From Paracoccaceae bacterium (GTDB taxonomy: Bacteria; Pseudomonadota; Alphaproteobacteria; Rhodobacterales; Rhodobacteraceae), in NCBI GenBank assembly GCA_027486345.1, contig JAIXPH010000065.1:1-64000 (forward strand): a stretch of DNA of 64,000 nt, written 5' to 3'. Positions within the stretch are counted from its first letter, which is position 1; every line of letters starts with the position of its first letter. Below, piece after piece: positions 16,340-25,387 of the stretch. A program made the translations under genes and the position numbers. The notes beneath the pieces are model-generated. The model was not told the DNA's origin. It made no database searches and worked only from the letters and a program-made list of their open reading frames with translations.

Positions 16340-18406
16340 ATGACCGTCAAGGGACCGTTGCCTCTCAGCCGTTGGCTGTGGCGTTCCTATCTGCGGGCGG
16401 CGCTGGTGCCGCTGTTGCTGATCGAATTGTCCTTTGTGGTGATCTACTTCGTCACCACGGATGTGGTTTACGAACGCAGCGCCGAAACGGTGCGGGGCAT
16501 GGCCACCGACGCCCTCGCCGATGCCGCCCTGCGCGAGGCCGATGTCATCGCCCGCCGGTTGGAGACGATCAGCGCCCTGACCCGCGTCTATGCCGGAGAG
16601 ACCGGTCGCGCGCTGGCATCGGATGCCAATACGACGGCGGCGGAAAAGGCGCGGCATGCGATGTCCCCCGATGGCGTGTTCCACACCACGCGCGATACGG
16701 GCGGGTCGGCGGTGTTCTATTCCGGCATCGTTCCCGTGGGCGAGGCCGAACGGCAGAAGGTCTGGCGCACGGTCCAGCTTGACCCGATCATGAAAAGCAT
16801 CGTCGAGGCCGATCCGCTGATCCAGCAGATCTATGTGAACACACATGACAGCCTGAACCGGATTTATCCCTATTTCGATGTTCTCTCTGTCTATCCGCCG
16901 AAGATGGATATCCCCAGTTACAATTTCTACTACGAGGCCGATGCCGCCCATAACCCGTCGCGCGGGGTGGTCTGGACCGATCCCTATGTTGATCCGGCGG
17001 GGTCGGGCTGGATGGTGTCGGCCATCGCGCCGGTCTATGGCGCGGCGCGGCTGGAAGGGGTGGTGGGGCTTGATGTCACCATCGGAACGATCATCCAGCA
17101 GGTGCTGAACCTGCGGCTGGGCGGGGATGGCTATGCCGTGCTGATCGGGCGGGACGGGACGATCCTGGCCCTGCCCCCCGCCGGAGAGGCGGATTGGGGC
17201 GTCAGCGAGGTGATCAATCACAGTTACAACGAGGCGATCCTGCAGGACACGTTCAAGCCGGAAAGCTTCAACCTGTTTCGCCGGGCCGAATTGGCCGAGG
17301 TGGCCGCCGCGATCAACGAAGCGCCGAGCGGGCATCACGGCTTTGACTTCGGCAGGCCGATGATCGCGGCCTGGTCCCAGATCGCCGGTCCGAACTGGAC
17401 CTTGGTGGTCATGGCGTCGGAAAGCGCCGTGCTGGCCGAGGCGACCGGTCTGCGCGCGCAGTTGTCCTTTGTGACCAAGGGAATGCTGGCGATCCTCATC
17501 CTGTTCTACGCTGGTTTCTTCCTGTTTCTCTGGCGGCGCTCAGTCGCCATGAGCCGCCGTGTGGCCCAACCGCTGGCCGCCATCGAGGCGAACATGGCCC
17601 GCATCACGCAAGGCGGGCAGATCCCGGAAAACCACAGCTATGAGATTGCCGAGCTGCAGCGGGTCGGGGACCATCTTGTGCAGATGGGCATCGGCTTGCA
17701 GGCGGCGAACCGCTCCAAGGCGGCGTTCCTCTCGGCGATGAGCCATGAGTTCCGCACGCCCCTGAACGCGATCACCGGCTTTTCCGAGTTGTTGCAGACC
17801 GCCCGGGGCGAGGTGCTGGATGCCGAACGCATGCGGCAGGTGCAGGCGATTTCGGATGCCGGGCGGCAGATGCTGCATCTGGTGGAAGGCGTGATCGACC
17901 TTGCCCGCATCGAACAGGGCGGCGTGACGCATTCGCTGGGTCCGGTCGATGCGCTGGCCGTGGCGCGGCGGGCTGTCGCCGGTCAGGCCGAGGCGGCGGC
18001 GCGGCGGCATCTGACGGTCAGCGTGGTCGAACCGGCGCAGCCCCTGCCGCCCTTGCGCGGGGATGCCGATATCCTGACCCGCATTCTGGGCCATCTGATG
18101 TCGAACGCGGTGAAGTACAACCGGGACGGCGGGCGCGTCGTGTTGGAGTTCGTCCCCGCACCTGACAGCATGGCCTTCGTGGTTCGCGACACTGGTCACG
18201 GCATCGCGCCAGAGCGTCAGGCGCGGCTGTTCCAACCCTTTGAGCGTCTGGGACAGGAAAACAGCACCATTGGCGGGGCGGGGATCGGCTTGGCGATCTC
18301 GCGCCGTTTGGCGGACCAGACCGGATGCCGGATCACGCTGGACCAAAGCTCGCCGCAAGGCTCCAGCTTTTCGCTGCACGTGCCGGTGTTGCAGCGGGCG
18401 GGCTAA
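16340..18406 (+). CDS. sensor histidine kinase with periplasmic Cache-type domain
   Basis: A 688-residue membrane kinase. One helix at about residues 15-40 and another at about 375-400 flank a large periplasmic domain of about 330 residues with a double-Cache look (WTDPYVDPAGSGWMVS, VVGLDVTIGTI). A HAMP-like linker, a HisKA domain with phospho-acceptor histidine near 469 (SHEFRTP) and a HATPase domain (N box, DTGHGIAPE, GIGLAIS) follow. There is no receiver domain and no response-regulator gene beside it, so it is an orphan. Its ligand is probably a small organic molecule, by family analogy. Confidence 0.88.
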   Translation: MTVKGPLPLSRWLWRSYLRAALVPLLLIELSFVVIYFVTTDVVYERSAETVRGMATDALADAALREADVIARRLETISALTRVYAGETGRALASDANTTAAEKARHAMSPDGVFHTTRDTGGSAVFYSGIVPVGEAERQKVWRTVQLDPIMKSIVEADPLIQQIYVNTHDSLNRIYPYFDVLSVYPPKMDIPSYNFYYEADAAHNPSRGVVWTDPYVDPAGSGWMVSAIAPVYGAARLEGVVGLDVTIGTIIQQVLNLRLGGDGYAVLIGRDGTILALPPAGEADWGVSEVINHSYNEAILQDTFKPESFNLFRRAELAEVAAAINEAPSGHHGFDFGRPMIAAWSQIAGPNWTLVVMASESAVLAEATGLRAQLSFVTKGMLAILILFYAGFFLFLWRRSVAMSRRVAQPLAAIEANMARITQGGQIPENHSYEIAELQRVGDHLVQMGIGLQAANRSKAAFLSAMSHEFRTPLNAITGFSELLQTARGEVLDAERMRQVQAISDAGRQMLHLVEGVIDLARIEQGGVTHSLGPVDALAVARRAVAGQAEAAARRHLTVSVVEPAQPLPPLRGDADILTRILGHLMSNAVKYNRDGGRVVLEFVPAPDSMAFVVRDTGHGIAPERQARLFQPFERLGQENSTIGGAGIGLAISRRLADQTGCRITLDQSSPQGSSFSLHVPVLQRAG

Positions 18407-19308
18407 AGCCCCAGCGCGGCCACCTTGGCGCGCAGGGTCAGATCAACCTCGCGCAACAGACGGTGCTGGCGCAGATAGGCCAGCGCGTCCGGCGTGGCGG
18501 TCAGGCAGCGGTGATAGAACGCGTCAATCTCTGCCGCATCCGCGGTTTTCAGGAACAGCGCGAGTTCGGGCTTCAGCACATAAGCGCCCCGTTCCAGCCG
18601 GAAGGGCAGGCGGCCCTTCCATGTCACCGGGTCTTGGGAATGGAAATGCAGCAGCGCCATACCGGGCAGGGGCGGGCCGGGGGGCAGCTTCTCGCCGCCC
18701 TTCGATGCGCCATGCAGCCAGGCTTGCAGACCCGGCACATCGGGGCGGAAGAAGCATTTGCCGACGGCATGGCTCATGCAGCCGGTGGGCAGCAGCGGCG
18801 CAAAGGGGCCAAAGATCGCCGCCCGATGCGCGGCATGGCTTTCGGCGTTCAGCGGCGCGCGGAAGGCCGTGGCGGTGAAGATGTCATCGGGAAGGCCGGG
18901 GCTGTGCAGCGCCTCCCATGCCTTGGCGCGGACAAAGGGGCGGTGGCGCGGCACCTCGGACAGGATCGAGGCCACGGGGGCATCGGCGGTCAGGAATTCA
19001 TCCACGTCGATATGCGCCAGCCAATCAAGCGCACCGTCCTGCCCGCACTCCCGCAGCACGGCTTGGGCATTGGCGGTCTGGCGGTTCTGGTGCCGTTCGG
19101 GCCGGGTGATGCCAAGCCGCGTCCAATGCGCGGTGTCGCAGCGCCGGACCGTGATGCGCGGATGGCCCTCCACACGGTCGGCTGCCGGGTCGTCGGGCGT
19201 GTCAAAGCAGAGCCAGATCCGCTCCGCCCCAAGGGCCAGATGATGCGCGACAAAGGCCAGCACGTCGGCCTGAGGTGCGGCAAGGGTGGTGACGATCCCC
19301 CAGCGCAT
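18403..19308 (-). CDS. glycosyltransferase family 2-like protein
   Basis: A 301-residue soluble protein resembling the Glyco_tranf_2_4 group. The N-terminus (VTTLAAPQADVLAFVAHHLALGAERIWLCFD) is the typical nucleotide-sugar domain opening, and HIDVDEFL at about residue 120 carries the DxD metal-binding motif. The downstream LLHFHSQDP segment is also usual for the group. Acceptor and donor are unknown; surface polysaccharide is the usual setting, but no other polysaccharide genes are nearby. Its 3' end overlaps the convergent kinase gene by four bases, and it starts three bases after the transglycosylase stop on the same strand. Confidence 0.75.
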   Translation of the reverse strand: MRWGIVTTLAAPQADVLAFVAHHLALGAERIWLCFDTPDDPAADRVEGHPRITVRRCDTAHWTRLGITRPERHQNRQTANAQAVLRECGQDGALDWLAHIDVDEFLTADAPVASILSEVPRHRPFVRAKAWEALHSPGLPDDIFTATAFRAPLNAESHAAHRAAIFGPFAPLLPTGCMSHAVGKCFFRPDVPGLQAWLHGASKGGEKLPPGPPLPGMALLHFHSQDPVTWKGRLPFRLERGAYVLKPELALFLKTADAAEIDAFYHRCLTATPDALAYLRQHRLLREVDLTLRAKVAALGL

Positions 19309-19311
19309 CGG

Positions 19312-20478
19312 TCACAGACGGTCCAGAAGGTCCACCGTCGGCCAGGCGTCGGCGGGCAGCCCCAGCCGTTCCTGTTCCTTTTGCACCGCGACACGGGTCG
19401 AGGCGCCAAGGATGCCGTCGATCTTGCCCACGTCATGCCCCCGCGCTGCCAGCTTTTGCTGCAACGCGGTCATCTGCTCCACGCTCAGCGCCGGATCGGG
19501 ATTGCCCGCCGCATAGGGATCGGCCCCGGTCAGACGGGTCGCGAAATAGGCGGCGGTGGTGACATAGACAAAGCTCTGGTTCCATTGGAACAAGGTCTTG
19601 AAATTGGGATAGACGAGGAAGGCCGGGCCGTTGCGCCCCTGTGGCAGCAGGACCGAGGCAGGCAGCCCCATCGGCAGCATCCCCTGCCGCAACTGCACGC
19701 CCATCGCGGCCCATTGCTCCACCGGCATCTCCGTGCCCAGCCCGGTCAGCGACCATTCAAAGCTCGCGGGCAGCGTCACCTCTTGCATCCAGGGCTGATC
19801 ACCGCGCCAGCCGTGATGCGCCAGCATTTTCGCGCCCGACATCAAGGCATCGGGGACCGATGTTTTCAGCGTGACCAGCCCGTCACCATCGCCATCCACC
19901 CCGCGTTCCAGAATGTCGGCGGGCAGCATCTGGACCATGCCGATTTCCCCCGCCCAGGCCCCGGTGGTGGTCTGGTCAAACTCGCCCAGACGGAACAGCT
20001 CCACCGCCGCTAGAACCTGCGGCTGGAACAATTCGGGCCGGCGGCAATCATGCGCCAGCGTCACCAGCGCGTTGCGGGTGTTGAAATCGCCCTGCACCGC
20101 GCCGTAATCCGTCTCAAACGCCCAAAACGCCAGAAGGATGCCGCGCGGCACGCCAAACTCGGCCTCGGCCCGCTGAAAGACCGCATCCCATTCCTGTGCC
20201 TTGGCCAGTCCGCGCGCCATGCGGTCCTTGGAGATCAGGCTTTTCGAGAACTCAAGGAAACTCTTGCGGAACACGCCCTGCGACCGGTCCGCCTTCAGCA
20301 CGGCACCATCCTGACGCACCCCGTCGAAAAAGCGGTCCACCACATCGGCAGGCTGGCCCGCGGCGATGGCTTCGGCCTTCATCGCGGCGACAAAGGCGCC
20401 AAAATCCCCACCGCAGGGCGCGGCAGAGGCGGGTCCGGCCAGCACGGCAAGGGCAAGGATCGGCAAGGCAAGGCGCAT
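19312..20478 (-). CDS. lytic murein transglycosylase, MltB type with peptidoglycan-binding domain
   Basis: A 388-residue periplasmic enzyme. A short signal peptide (residues 1-21, LAGPASAAPC) is followed by the SLT_2/MltB catalytic domain with FWAFETDYG (probable catalytic glutamate) and GEIGMVQMLPADI. A C-terminal PG_binding_1 domain contains VEQMTALQQKLAARGHDVGKIDG, TRVAVQKEQ and LPADAWPT. A cysteine directly after the signal region could suggest a lipoprotein, but the lipobox is poor. The ATG at 20478 follows GGAAGGGG; a start 21 bases further upstream is less likely. It probably heads a two-gene unit with the glycosyltransferase. Confidence 0.88.
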   Translation of the reverse strand: MRLALPILALAVLAGPASAAPCGGDFGAFVAAMKAEAIAAGQPADVVDRFFDGVRQDGAVLKADRSQGVFRKSFLEFSKSLISKDRMARGLAKAQEWDAVFQRAEAEFGVPRGILLAFWAFETDYGAVQGDFNTRNALVTLAHDCRRPELFQPQVLAAVELFRLGEFDQTTTGAWAGEIGMVQMLPADILERGVDGDGDGLVTLKTSVPDALMSGAKMLAHHGWRGDQPWMQEVTLPASFEWSLTGLGTEMPVEQWAAMGVQLRQGMLPMGLPASVLLPQGRNGPAFLVYPNFKTLFQWNQSFVYVTTAAYFATRLTGADPYAAGNPDPALSVEQMTALQQKLAARGHDVGKIDGILGASTRVAVQKEQERLGLPADAWPTVDLLDRL

Positions 20479-20600
20479 CAAGACCCCTTCCGAGGGCAAA
20501 ACAGTCAGAGCCTTAGACTGTCAGTCGCGCTGCGTTGCGGCAAGTCGCAAACGATCACTTTGCGTTATGCTCGGTCCAAAGTTCAAAACGGCCCACGCCA

Positions 20601-21509
20601 TCAAAGCAGCGCGAGTGCGGCCACCAGCGCCAGCATCAACGCCCAAGCCCGCCAAAGCGCCGAAACGGCAGCATCCACCGCATCGGGGCCGATGTCGCGC
20701 CGCCCTTCGGGCCAGACCCATGGGAAATCCCGCATCTCACCATGATAGCTGCGCGGACCGGACAGGGCGATGTCCAGCACCACGGCCATCGCCGCCTCGG
20801 GCCATCCGGCATTGGGCGACCGATGCAGCGGCGCGTCGCGCAGGATGGGGCGGGCGTCCAGCCAGCCATGCGCCAGCGCGATCAGCAGCGCGGTCAGGCG
20901 GGCGGGGATCAGGTTCAAAAGGTCGTCAAAGCGTGCAGCGGCCCAGCCGAATTCTTCGTGCCGTGGGGTGCGGTGGCCGATCATGCTGTCGGCGGTGTTG
21001 GTGATCTTGTAGATCAGGATGCCGGGCAGGCCCCCGATCAGGAACCAGAAGGCAGGCGCAATGACCCCATCCGACAGGTTCTCGGCCGCGCTTTCAATCG
21101 CGGCACGGGCGACGGCGGGTTCTTCCAGCGCCGCCGTATCGCGGCCGACGATCATCGCCACGGCACGGCGGCCTTGGCCCAGCGACAGGCGCAGCGCATC
21201 GCCCACGGCCTGCACATGCTGGACCAGCGACTTTTGCGCCAGAAGGATCGCGGCAACGATCACCTCCAGCACGCCGCCATCGGGGATGGCCGCGATCATG
21301 TGCCCGAGCGCCCAAGCGCCCAGCACCAGCACCGCCATGACCGCCACACCCTTGACCCGCCGCGCCGCCCCATCGTTGAAGCGTTGATCCGCCCAGCCGA
21401 TCAGCCGCCCCATCAGCACCGCCGGATGCGGCCAGCGCGACCACAGCCAGCGCGGCTCTCCCAACGCGGCATCCAGCAGCATCGCGCCGACCAGCAGACC
21501 CGCGCTCAT
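20601..21509 (-). CDS. cobD: adenosylcobinamide-phosphate synthase CobD/CbiB
   Basis: A 302-residue integral membrane enzyme that attaches (R)-1-amino-2-propanol phosphate to adenosylcobyric acid in cobalamin synthesis. Landmarks are [19 protein letters not shown] near the N-terminus, [17 protein letters not shown] and [13 protein letters not shown] in the middle, and [12 protein letters not shown]. The start at 21509 overlaps the stop of the upstream cobC by four bases, so the two are coupled. The same gene is called cbiB in enteric nomenclature. Confidence 0.93.
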   Translation of the reverse strand: MSAGLLVGAMLLDAALGEPRWLWSRWPHPAVLMGRLIGWADQRFNDGAARRVKGVAVMAVLVLGAWALGHMIAAIPDGGVLEVIVAAILLAQKSLVQHVQAVGDALRLSLGQGRRAVAMIVGRDTAALEEPAVARAAIESAAENLSDGVIAPAFWFLIGGLPGILIYKITNTADSMIGHRTPRHEEFGWAAARFDDLLNLIPARLTALLIALAHGWLDARPILRDAPLHRSPNAGWPEAAMAVVLDIALSGPRSYHGEMRDFPWVWPEGRRDIGPDAVDAAVSALWRAWALMLALVAALALL

Positions 21510-22444
21510 GCCAGCGCCCTGTGCAGACGGTCCCAGCCTGTGCCGTCGGGCAGGCCAAGCCGGATCAGGCGATCCGACCACGGGAAGATGCGGGTCCAGA
21601 TGTGGTGCCGCGCCAGACGGTCTTGCATCGCCGCCGCGTTGCCCACGTCATAGAGACGGAACAGCGAGGTTCCCCCCGCCACAGGCCACCCCGTCAGCGC
21701 ATCCAGCCTTGCGGCATCCTCGGCCAAGCGCGCGCGGGTGGCCTCGGCCCAAGCCGTATCGTTCAGCGCCATGGTCCCGGCGGCCAGCGCGGGGCCAGAG
21801 ACCGCCCAAGGGCCGATCAGCGTCTCCATCCGCGCGACCAGCGTGGGATCGCCGATCAGGAACCCCAGCCGCAGACCCGCCAACCCCCAGAACTTGCCGA
21901 AACTCTTCAGGATCATCACGCCGGAGCGGGTGGCATGGGCGATCAGGCTGTCATCGGGAGTGACGTCGCCGAAGCTTTCGTCAACAACGGCGAAACGGGT
22001 GGCGGGCAGGGTGTGCCGCCGCCCGTCGGGATTGTTGGGATGCACCACCACCGTGGCATCCGGGGTGTTGTCCGTTACAGTCCACTCCTGCGCGGCAAAG
22101 GCTCGGGCGTGTTCGTTGTAGGTGGGCTGCGGGATATGGACCCGCGTACCGTCCAGCACCGCAGGCATCCGCGCGATCAGCGCAGAGGCACCGGGGGCCG
22201 CCAGCACCGCCGCCCCATCTGGCACGCGCCAGAACACCTGCGCCGCCGCCTCAAGCCCCGCAAAGGCGGCACGGTCGGGCAGGGCGGTCCAAGCGTCAGG
22301 CGCAAAGGCGGGTAGGGGATAGGGGCGCGGATTGATCCCGGTGGACAGGTCCAGCCAATCGGCCCGCGCACCGCCAAACCGTGCCGCCGCCGCATCAATG
22401 CCGCCGCCATGGTCAACGATTGCGATTCGATGGGTGTCTTGCAT
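21506..22444 (-). CDS. cobC: threonine-phosphate decarboxylase CobC
   Basis: A 312-residue class II aminotransferase-fold PLP enzyme that makes aminopropanol phosphate, the side-chain donor used by the CobD protein encoded directly downstream. Visible motifs are LDLSTGINP near the N-terminus, [16 protein letters not shown], and the PLP lysine in [14 protein letters not shown]. The ATG at 22444 (MQDTHR) is listed, but an ATG 30 bases upstream is possible; neither has a good ribosome site. I saw no cobalamin riboswitch in the 194-base gap upstream, so B12 control is not evident from sequence. Confidence 0.9.
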   Translation of the reverse strand: MQDTHRIAIVDHGGGIDAAAARFGGARADWLDLSTGINPRPYPLPAFAPDAWTALPDRAAFAGLEAAAQVFWRVPDGAAVLAAPGASALIARMPAVLDGTRVHIPQPTYNEHARAFAAQEWTVTDNTPDATVVVHPNNPDGRRHTLPATRFAVVDESFGDVTPDDSLIAHATRSGVMILKSFGKFWGLAGLRLGFLIGDPTLVARMETLIGPWAVSGPALAAGTMALNDTAWAEATRARLAEDAARLDALTGWPVAGGTSLFRLYDVGNAAAMQDRLARHHIWTRIFPWSDRLIRLGLPDGTGWDRLHRALA

Positions 22445-22638
22445 CCGCGTGTTGAAGCGCGTTCCGCCGGGCATGGCAACCGAATTGGCCCGACCGAACC
22501 GCCCTCGCGCAGCGCAGCCTGCGGCAGGAAAGCCACGCTTTATGTCTCGGCGCGTTAACACTTCTTTCACCAACCGCCGTCTTATTGATTTTCAGGGGCG
22601 TGGGTTCAGATTGTTCTGTGGGGGAAGAGGGTAGGATC

Positions 22639-22992
22639 ATGCTGGAATTTCTGACCAAGGAAATCCGCGATGGGCTGGAGGCTGCCCGTCTGCGCGACCG
22701 CCGCAAGAAATCGCGCCTGCGGGTGCAGGTGGGGGACGCGGTCTTTCCCGTGCTGCGGCTGTGGGAGGATGGTTTGGCGCTGGACGCCAGCCTGACACCG
22801 CATCTGCGCGGGCTAGTCGATGTCTACGATGGCGCGACCCATATCCTGCAGTGCCTGATCGTCGCCAGCACTGCGGATGGCGGAGAGTTGGTCTGCACCT
22901 TCAAACGCTCCACCACCATCGGCGCCGACCGCCCCGCGCTAGACTACTGGCGGGACGAGTACGCGCCGGTGGGGTTGTTGCCGAAGGCGTGA
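22639..22992 (+). CDS. conserved hypothetical protein, Rhodobacterales type
   Basis: A 117-residue soluble protein of unknown function. The N-terminus is a charged helix (KEIRDGLEAARLRDRRKKSRLRV), followed by a beta-rich body (GDAVFPVLRLWEDGLALDA, ILQCLIVAS, LVCTFKRST) ending in DYWRDEYAPVGLLP. The RRKKSRLRV followed by beta strands is loosely reminiscent of PilZ-type domains, but the RxxxR and DxSxxG c-di-GMP motifs are not clear, so I do not assign one. ATG 22639 follows GAGGGTAGG. The gene stands alone. Confidence 0.7.
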   Translation: MLEFLTKEIRDGLEAARLRDRRKKSRLRVQVGDAVFPVLRLWEDGLALDASLTPHLRGLVDVYDGATHILQCLIVASTADGGELVCTFKRSTTIGADRPALDYWRDEYAPVGLLPKA

Positions 22993-23010
22993 TGCCTTCG
23001 GCGTGTCCCC

Positions 23011-24183
23011 TCACTGCAAATCCCGAAACGCCTCTTGCATCCGGCTGACCGCCTCCACCACCAGTGCGCGGGGGGTGGCGATATTGAAGCGCAGGAAGGT
23101 CTCGCCGCCCGCGCCGAAGCTGATGCCGTGGTTGCTGGCGATGCGGGCGGATTTTTCGACGCGGGCGATGAATTCGGCGGGCTCCATCCCGGTGCCGCTG
23201 AAATCGACCCAAGCCAGGTAGGTGGCCTCCAACGCCATCGACCGCACGCCGGGGATGGCATTCAACCCGTCATCCAGAATACGGCGATTGCCGTCGAGGT
23301 ATCCAACCAGATCATCCACCCAAGCCGCGCCTTCGGGCGAATAGGCGGCAGTGGCCATGTGCATGCCAAAGGAATTGCCCGAAATCCCCATCGCCATGAT
23401 CACGGCGGCGAATTTCGCGCGCAACGCCGGGTCTTGCACGATCACGTTGCCGATATGCGCGCCCGCGATGTTGAAGGTCTTGGTCGTGGCCGTCATCATC
23501 ACCAGACGGTCGCGGATATCGGGGCAGGCGGTGGCCATCGGGTGATGCTGGGCCCCTGAGAGGACCAGATCATGGTGAATCTCATCAGACACAAGGATCA
23601 GGTCGTGGCGGATGCAGAAATCGGCGACGCCGCGCAATTCCTCGGCCGTCCAGACCCGCCCGCCGGGATTGTGGGGTGAGCAGAGGATGAACATCGTCTC
23701 GGTCCCCGTCATCTGGGCGTCCCAAGCGGCGAAGTCCATCTCGTAGCGACCATTGGTGTTGGTCAGTTGGCATTCCACCACCTGACGACCTGCCGCTTTG
23801 ATGGTGCGGGCGAAGGCGTGATACACGGGGGTGGTCAGGACAACGCCATCGCCGGGCTGGGTAAAGGCTTGCAGGCAAAGACCCGTACCGTTGACCAGAC
23901 CGTGGGTGGTGAAGATATCCTCACGCGCCACGTCCCAGCCGTGACGGGTGGCCATCCACCAGCGGATCGCGTCCAGATAGGCCGCATCGTCGCCGAAATA
24001 GCCGTAGATGCCATGCGCGGCCATCTTGTCCACCGCCGCCTGCACGCAGGCCGGGGGGCGGAAATCCATGTCGGCCACCCACATCGCCAGACCGTCCTTG
24101 GCCGGAACGCCATAAAGACGCTCCATCATGTCCCACTTGACGCTGTGGGTGCCAAAGCGGTTGATCGGCTCATCAAAGCTCAT
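23011..24183 (-). CDS. MalY/PatB-type PLP aminotransferase / cystathionine beta-lyase
   Basis: A 390-residue class I/II aminotransferase-fold protein of the MalY/PatB group, which typically performs C-S beta-elimination on cystathionine or cysteine conjugates. Group markers are VKWDMMERLYG at the N-terminus, WVADMDFRPP, CSPHNPGGRVW, SDEIHHDLVL, and the PLP lysine in ATTKTFNIAGAHIG. ATG 24183 is chosen, with AAGAAAGG upstream; the frame could be extended 26 codons without benefit. It is transcribed away from the deformylase operon with a 194-base divergent region between them. Confidence 0.88.
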   Translation of the reverse strand: MSFDEPINRFGTHSVKWDMMERLYGVPAKDGLAMWVADMDFRPPACVQAAVDKMAAHGIYGYFGDDAAYLDAIRWWMATRHGWDVAREDIFTTHGLVNGTGLCLQAFTQPGDGVVLTTPVYHAFARTIKAAGRQVVECQLTNTNGRYEMDFAAWDAQMTGTETMFILCSPHNPGGRVWTAEELRGVADFCIRHDLILVSDEIHHDLVLSGAQHHPMATACPDIRDRLVMMTATTKTFNIAGAHIGNVIVQDPALRAKFAAVIMAMGISGNSFGMHMATAAYSPEGAAWVDDLVGYLDGNRRILDDGLNAIPGVRSMALEATYLAWVDFSGTGMEPAEFIARVEKSARIASNHGISFGAGGETFLRFNIATPRALVVEAVSRMQEAFRDLQ

Positions 24184-24265
24184 GCCGGGGCCTTTCTTGT
24201 GGTCGGTTGCGGCGGTTTGTTCTGCCTGAGATGGATAAACCGGAAGGCTTTTCCATTTCAATCAT

Positions 24266-24282
24266 ACAATGCGAGACATTGT
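24266..24282. promoter_or_regulatory. inverted repeat in the patB/def divergent region
   Basis: ACAATG (24266-24271) and CATTGT (24277-24282) form a perfect six-base inverted repeat with a five-base spacer, set in the only AT-rich part of this intergenic region. Position and symmetry suit a dimeric regulator acting on one or both genes. No regulator can be named. Confidence 0.35.
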
Positions 24283-24377
24283 TCTGAAAAATATCCGAAT
24301 CCTGGAGAATTTCCCCAGCGCACCCGGTCATGCGCCGCCATTGCGCGGCGGGGGGGATTTGGGTAAATGCTTCCGCC

Positions 24378-24896
24378 ATGATCCGCCCTATCCTGATCCA
24401 TCCCGATCCGCGCCTCAAGAAGGTCTGCGACCCTGTCCCGGCAATCTCGTCGGAATTGGGCAAGCTGGCCGAGGATATGCTGGAAACCATGTATGACGCG
24501 CCCGGCATCGGCCTTGCCGCGCCGCAGATCGGCGTGGCCAAACGCCTGATCGTCATGGATTGCGTCAAGGAAGGCGCGGGCGACCCCCGCCCGATGGTGC
24601 TGTTCAATCCCGAGGTCGTCTGGTCGTCCGAGGATTTGAACATCTACGAGGAAGGCTGCCTGTCCATCCCCGACCAATATGCCGAGGTGAAGCGGCCGGC
24701 ATCCGTGGCGGTGCGCTGGACCGGTCTGGATGGCGTGGCGCAGGAAGAGCAGTTCGACGGCATCTGGGCGACCTGCGTGCAGCACGAGATCGACCACCTG
24801 AACGGCAAGCTGTTCATCGATTATCTGGGCCTGATGAAGCGGCAGATGATCACCCGCAAGATGGAAAAGCTGAAGCGCGAACGGGCGCGGGGCTGA
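24378..24896 (+). CDS. def: peptide deformylase (first of three)
   Basis: A 172-residue metalloenzyme removing the formyl group from N-terminal fMet. All three family motifs are intact: GIGLAAPQ, EGCLSIP with metal-ligand cysteine near 94, and QHEIDH with H136, E137 and H140. The C-terminus is a basic helix (MEKLKRERARG). It is the best candidate for the essential housekeeping enzyme. The stop overlaps the start of the second copy by one base (TGATG), and fmt, which encodes the opposing formyltransferase, follows the array. Confidence 0.96.
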   Translation: MIRPILIHPDPRLKKVCDPVPAISSELGKLAEDMLETMYDAPGIGLAAPQIGVAKRLIVMDCVKEGAGDPRPMVLFNPEVVWSSEDLNIYEEGCLSIPDQYAEVKRPASVAVRWTGLDGVAQEEQFDGIWATCVQHEIDHLNGKLFIDYLGLMKRQMITRKMEKLKRERARG

Positions 24897-25387
24897 TGGC
24901 CGTCTTGGCCGTGCGGGTGTGGCCTGATCCGGTGCTGTCGCGCGTGGCGGAGCCGGTGACGGAGAGTGCCGCCGCGCGGGGTTTGGCCGCTGACATGCTG
25001 GACACGATGTATCACGCACAAGGCCGGGGTCTGGCCGCGCCACAGGTGGGCGTGTCCTTGCGGGTCTTTGTCATGGATGCGACGTGGAAAGAGGGCACCC
25101 CTGCGCCGCAAGTCTTTGTCAATCCGGTGATCGTTTCGCGGTCTGACGTCATGGCGACGGGGCCGGAAGGCTGTTTGTCCATTCCCGGCATTACCACCGC
25201 CATCGCCCGCGCCACTGCCATCCGGCTGCGCTGGACCGATCTTGACGGCATCGGCCAAGAGGCGGACCTGACCGGTTTTGACGCCATCTGTGCCCAGCAT
25301 GAAATCGACCATCTTGACGGGATCGTCACCCTTGACCGCCTGTCGCCCGAGGCCCGCGCAAAGGCCGAAGCGGAGTATCTTGCATGA
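24896..25387 (+). CDS. peptide deformylase paralogue (second of three)
   Basis: A 163-residue deformylase homologue with all catalytic motifs present: GRGLAAPQVG, EGCLSIPG with cysteine near 93, and QHEIDH with H135, E136 and H139. It differs from copy one throughout, so the duplication is old. The C-terminal basic helix is replaced by an acidic one (PEARAKAEAEYLA). It overlaps the copies on either side (one base upstream, four bases downstream), so all three are translated as a unit. It is probably an active enzyme; distinct substrate preference is possible but not shown. Confidence 0.9.
   Translation: MAVLAVRVWPDPVLSRVAEPVTESAAARGLAADMLDTMYHAQGRGLAAPQVGVSLRVFVMDATWKEGTPAPQVFVNPVIVSRSDVMATGPEGCLSIPGITTAIARATAIRLRWTDLDGIGQEADLTGFDAICAQHEIDHLDGIVTLDRLSPEARAKAEAEYLA

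Noticed and set aside
22445-22638. Cobalamin riboswitch ahead of cobC
   Set aside because: I read both strands of the gap and found no B12 box or the typical conserved pairing pattern.
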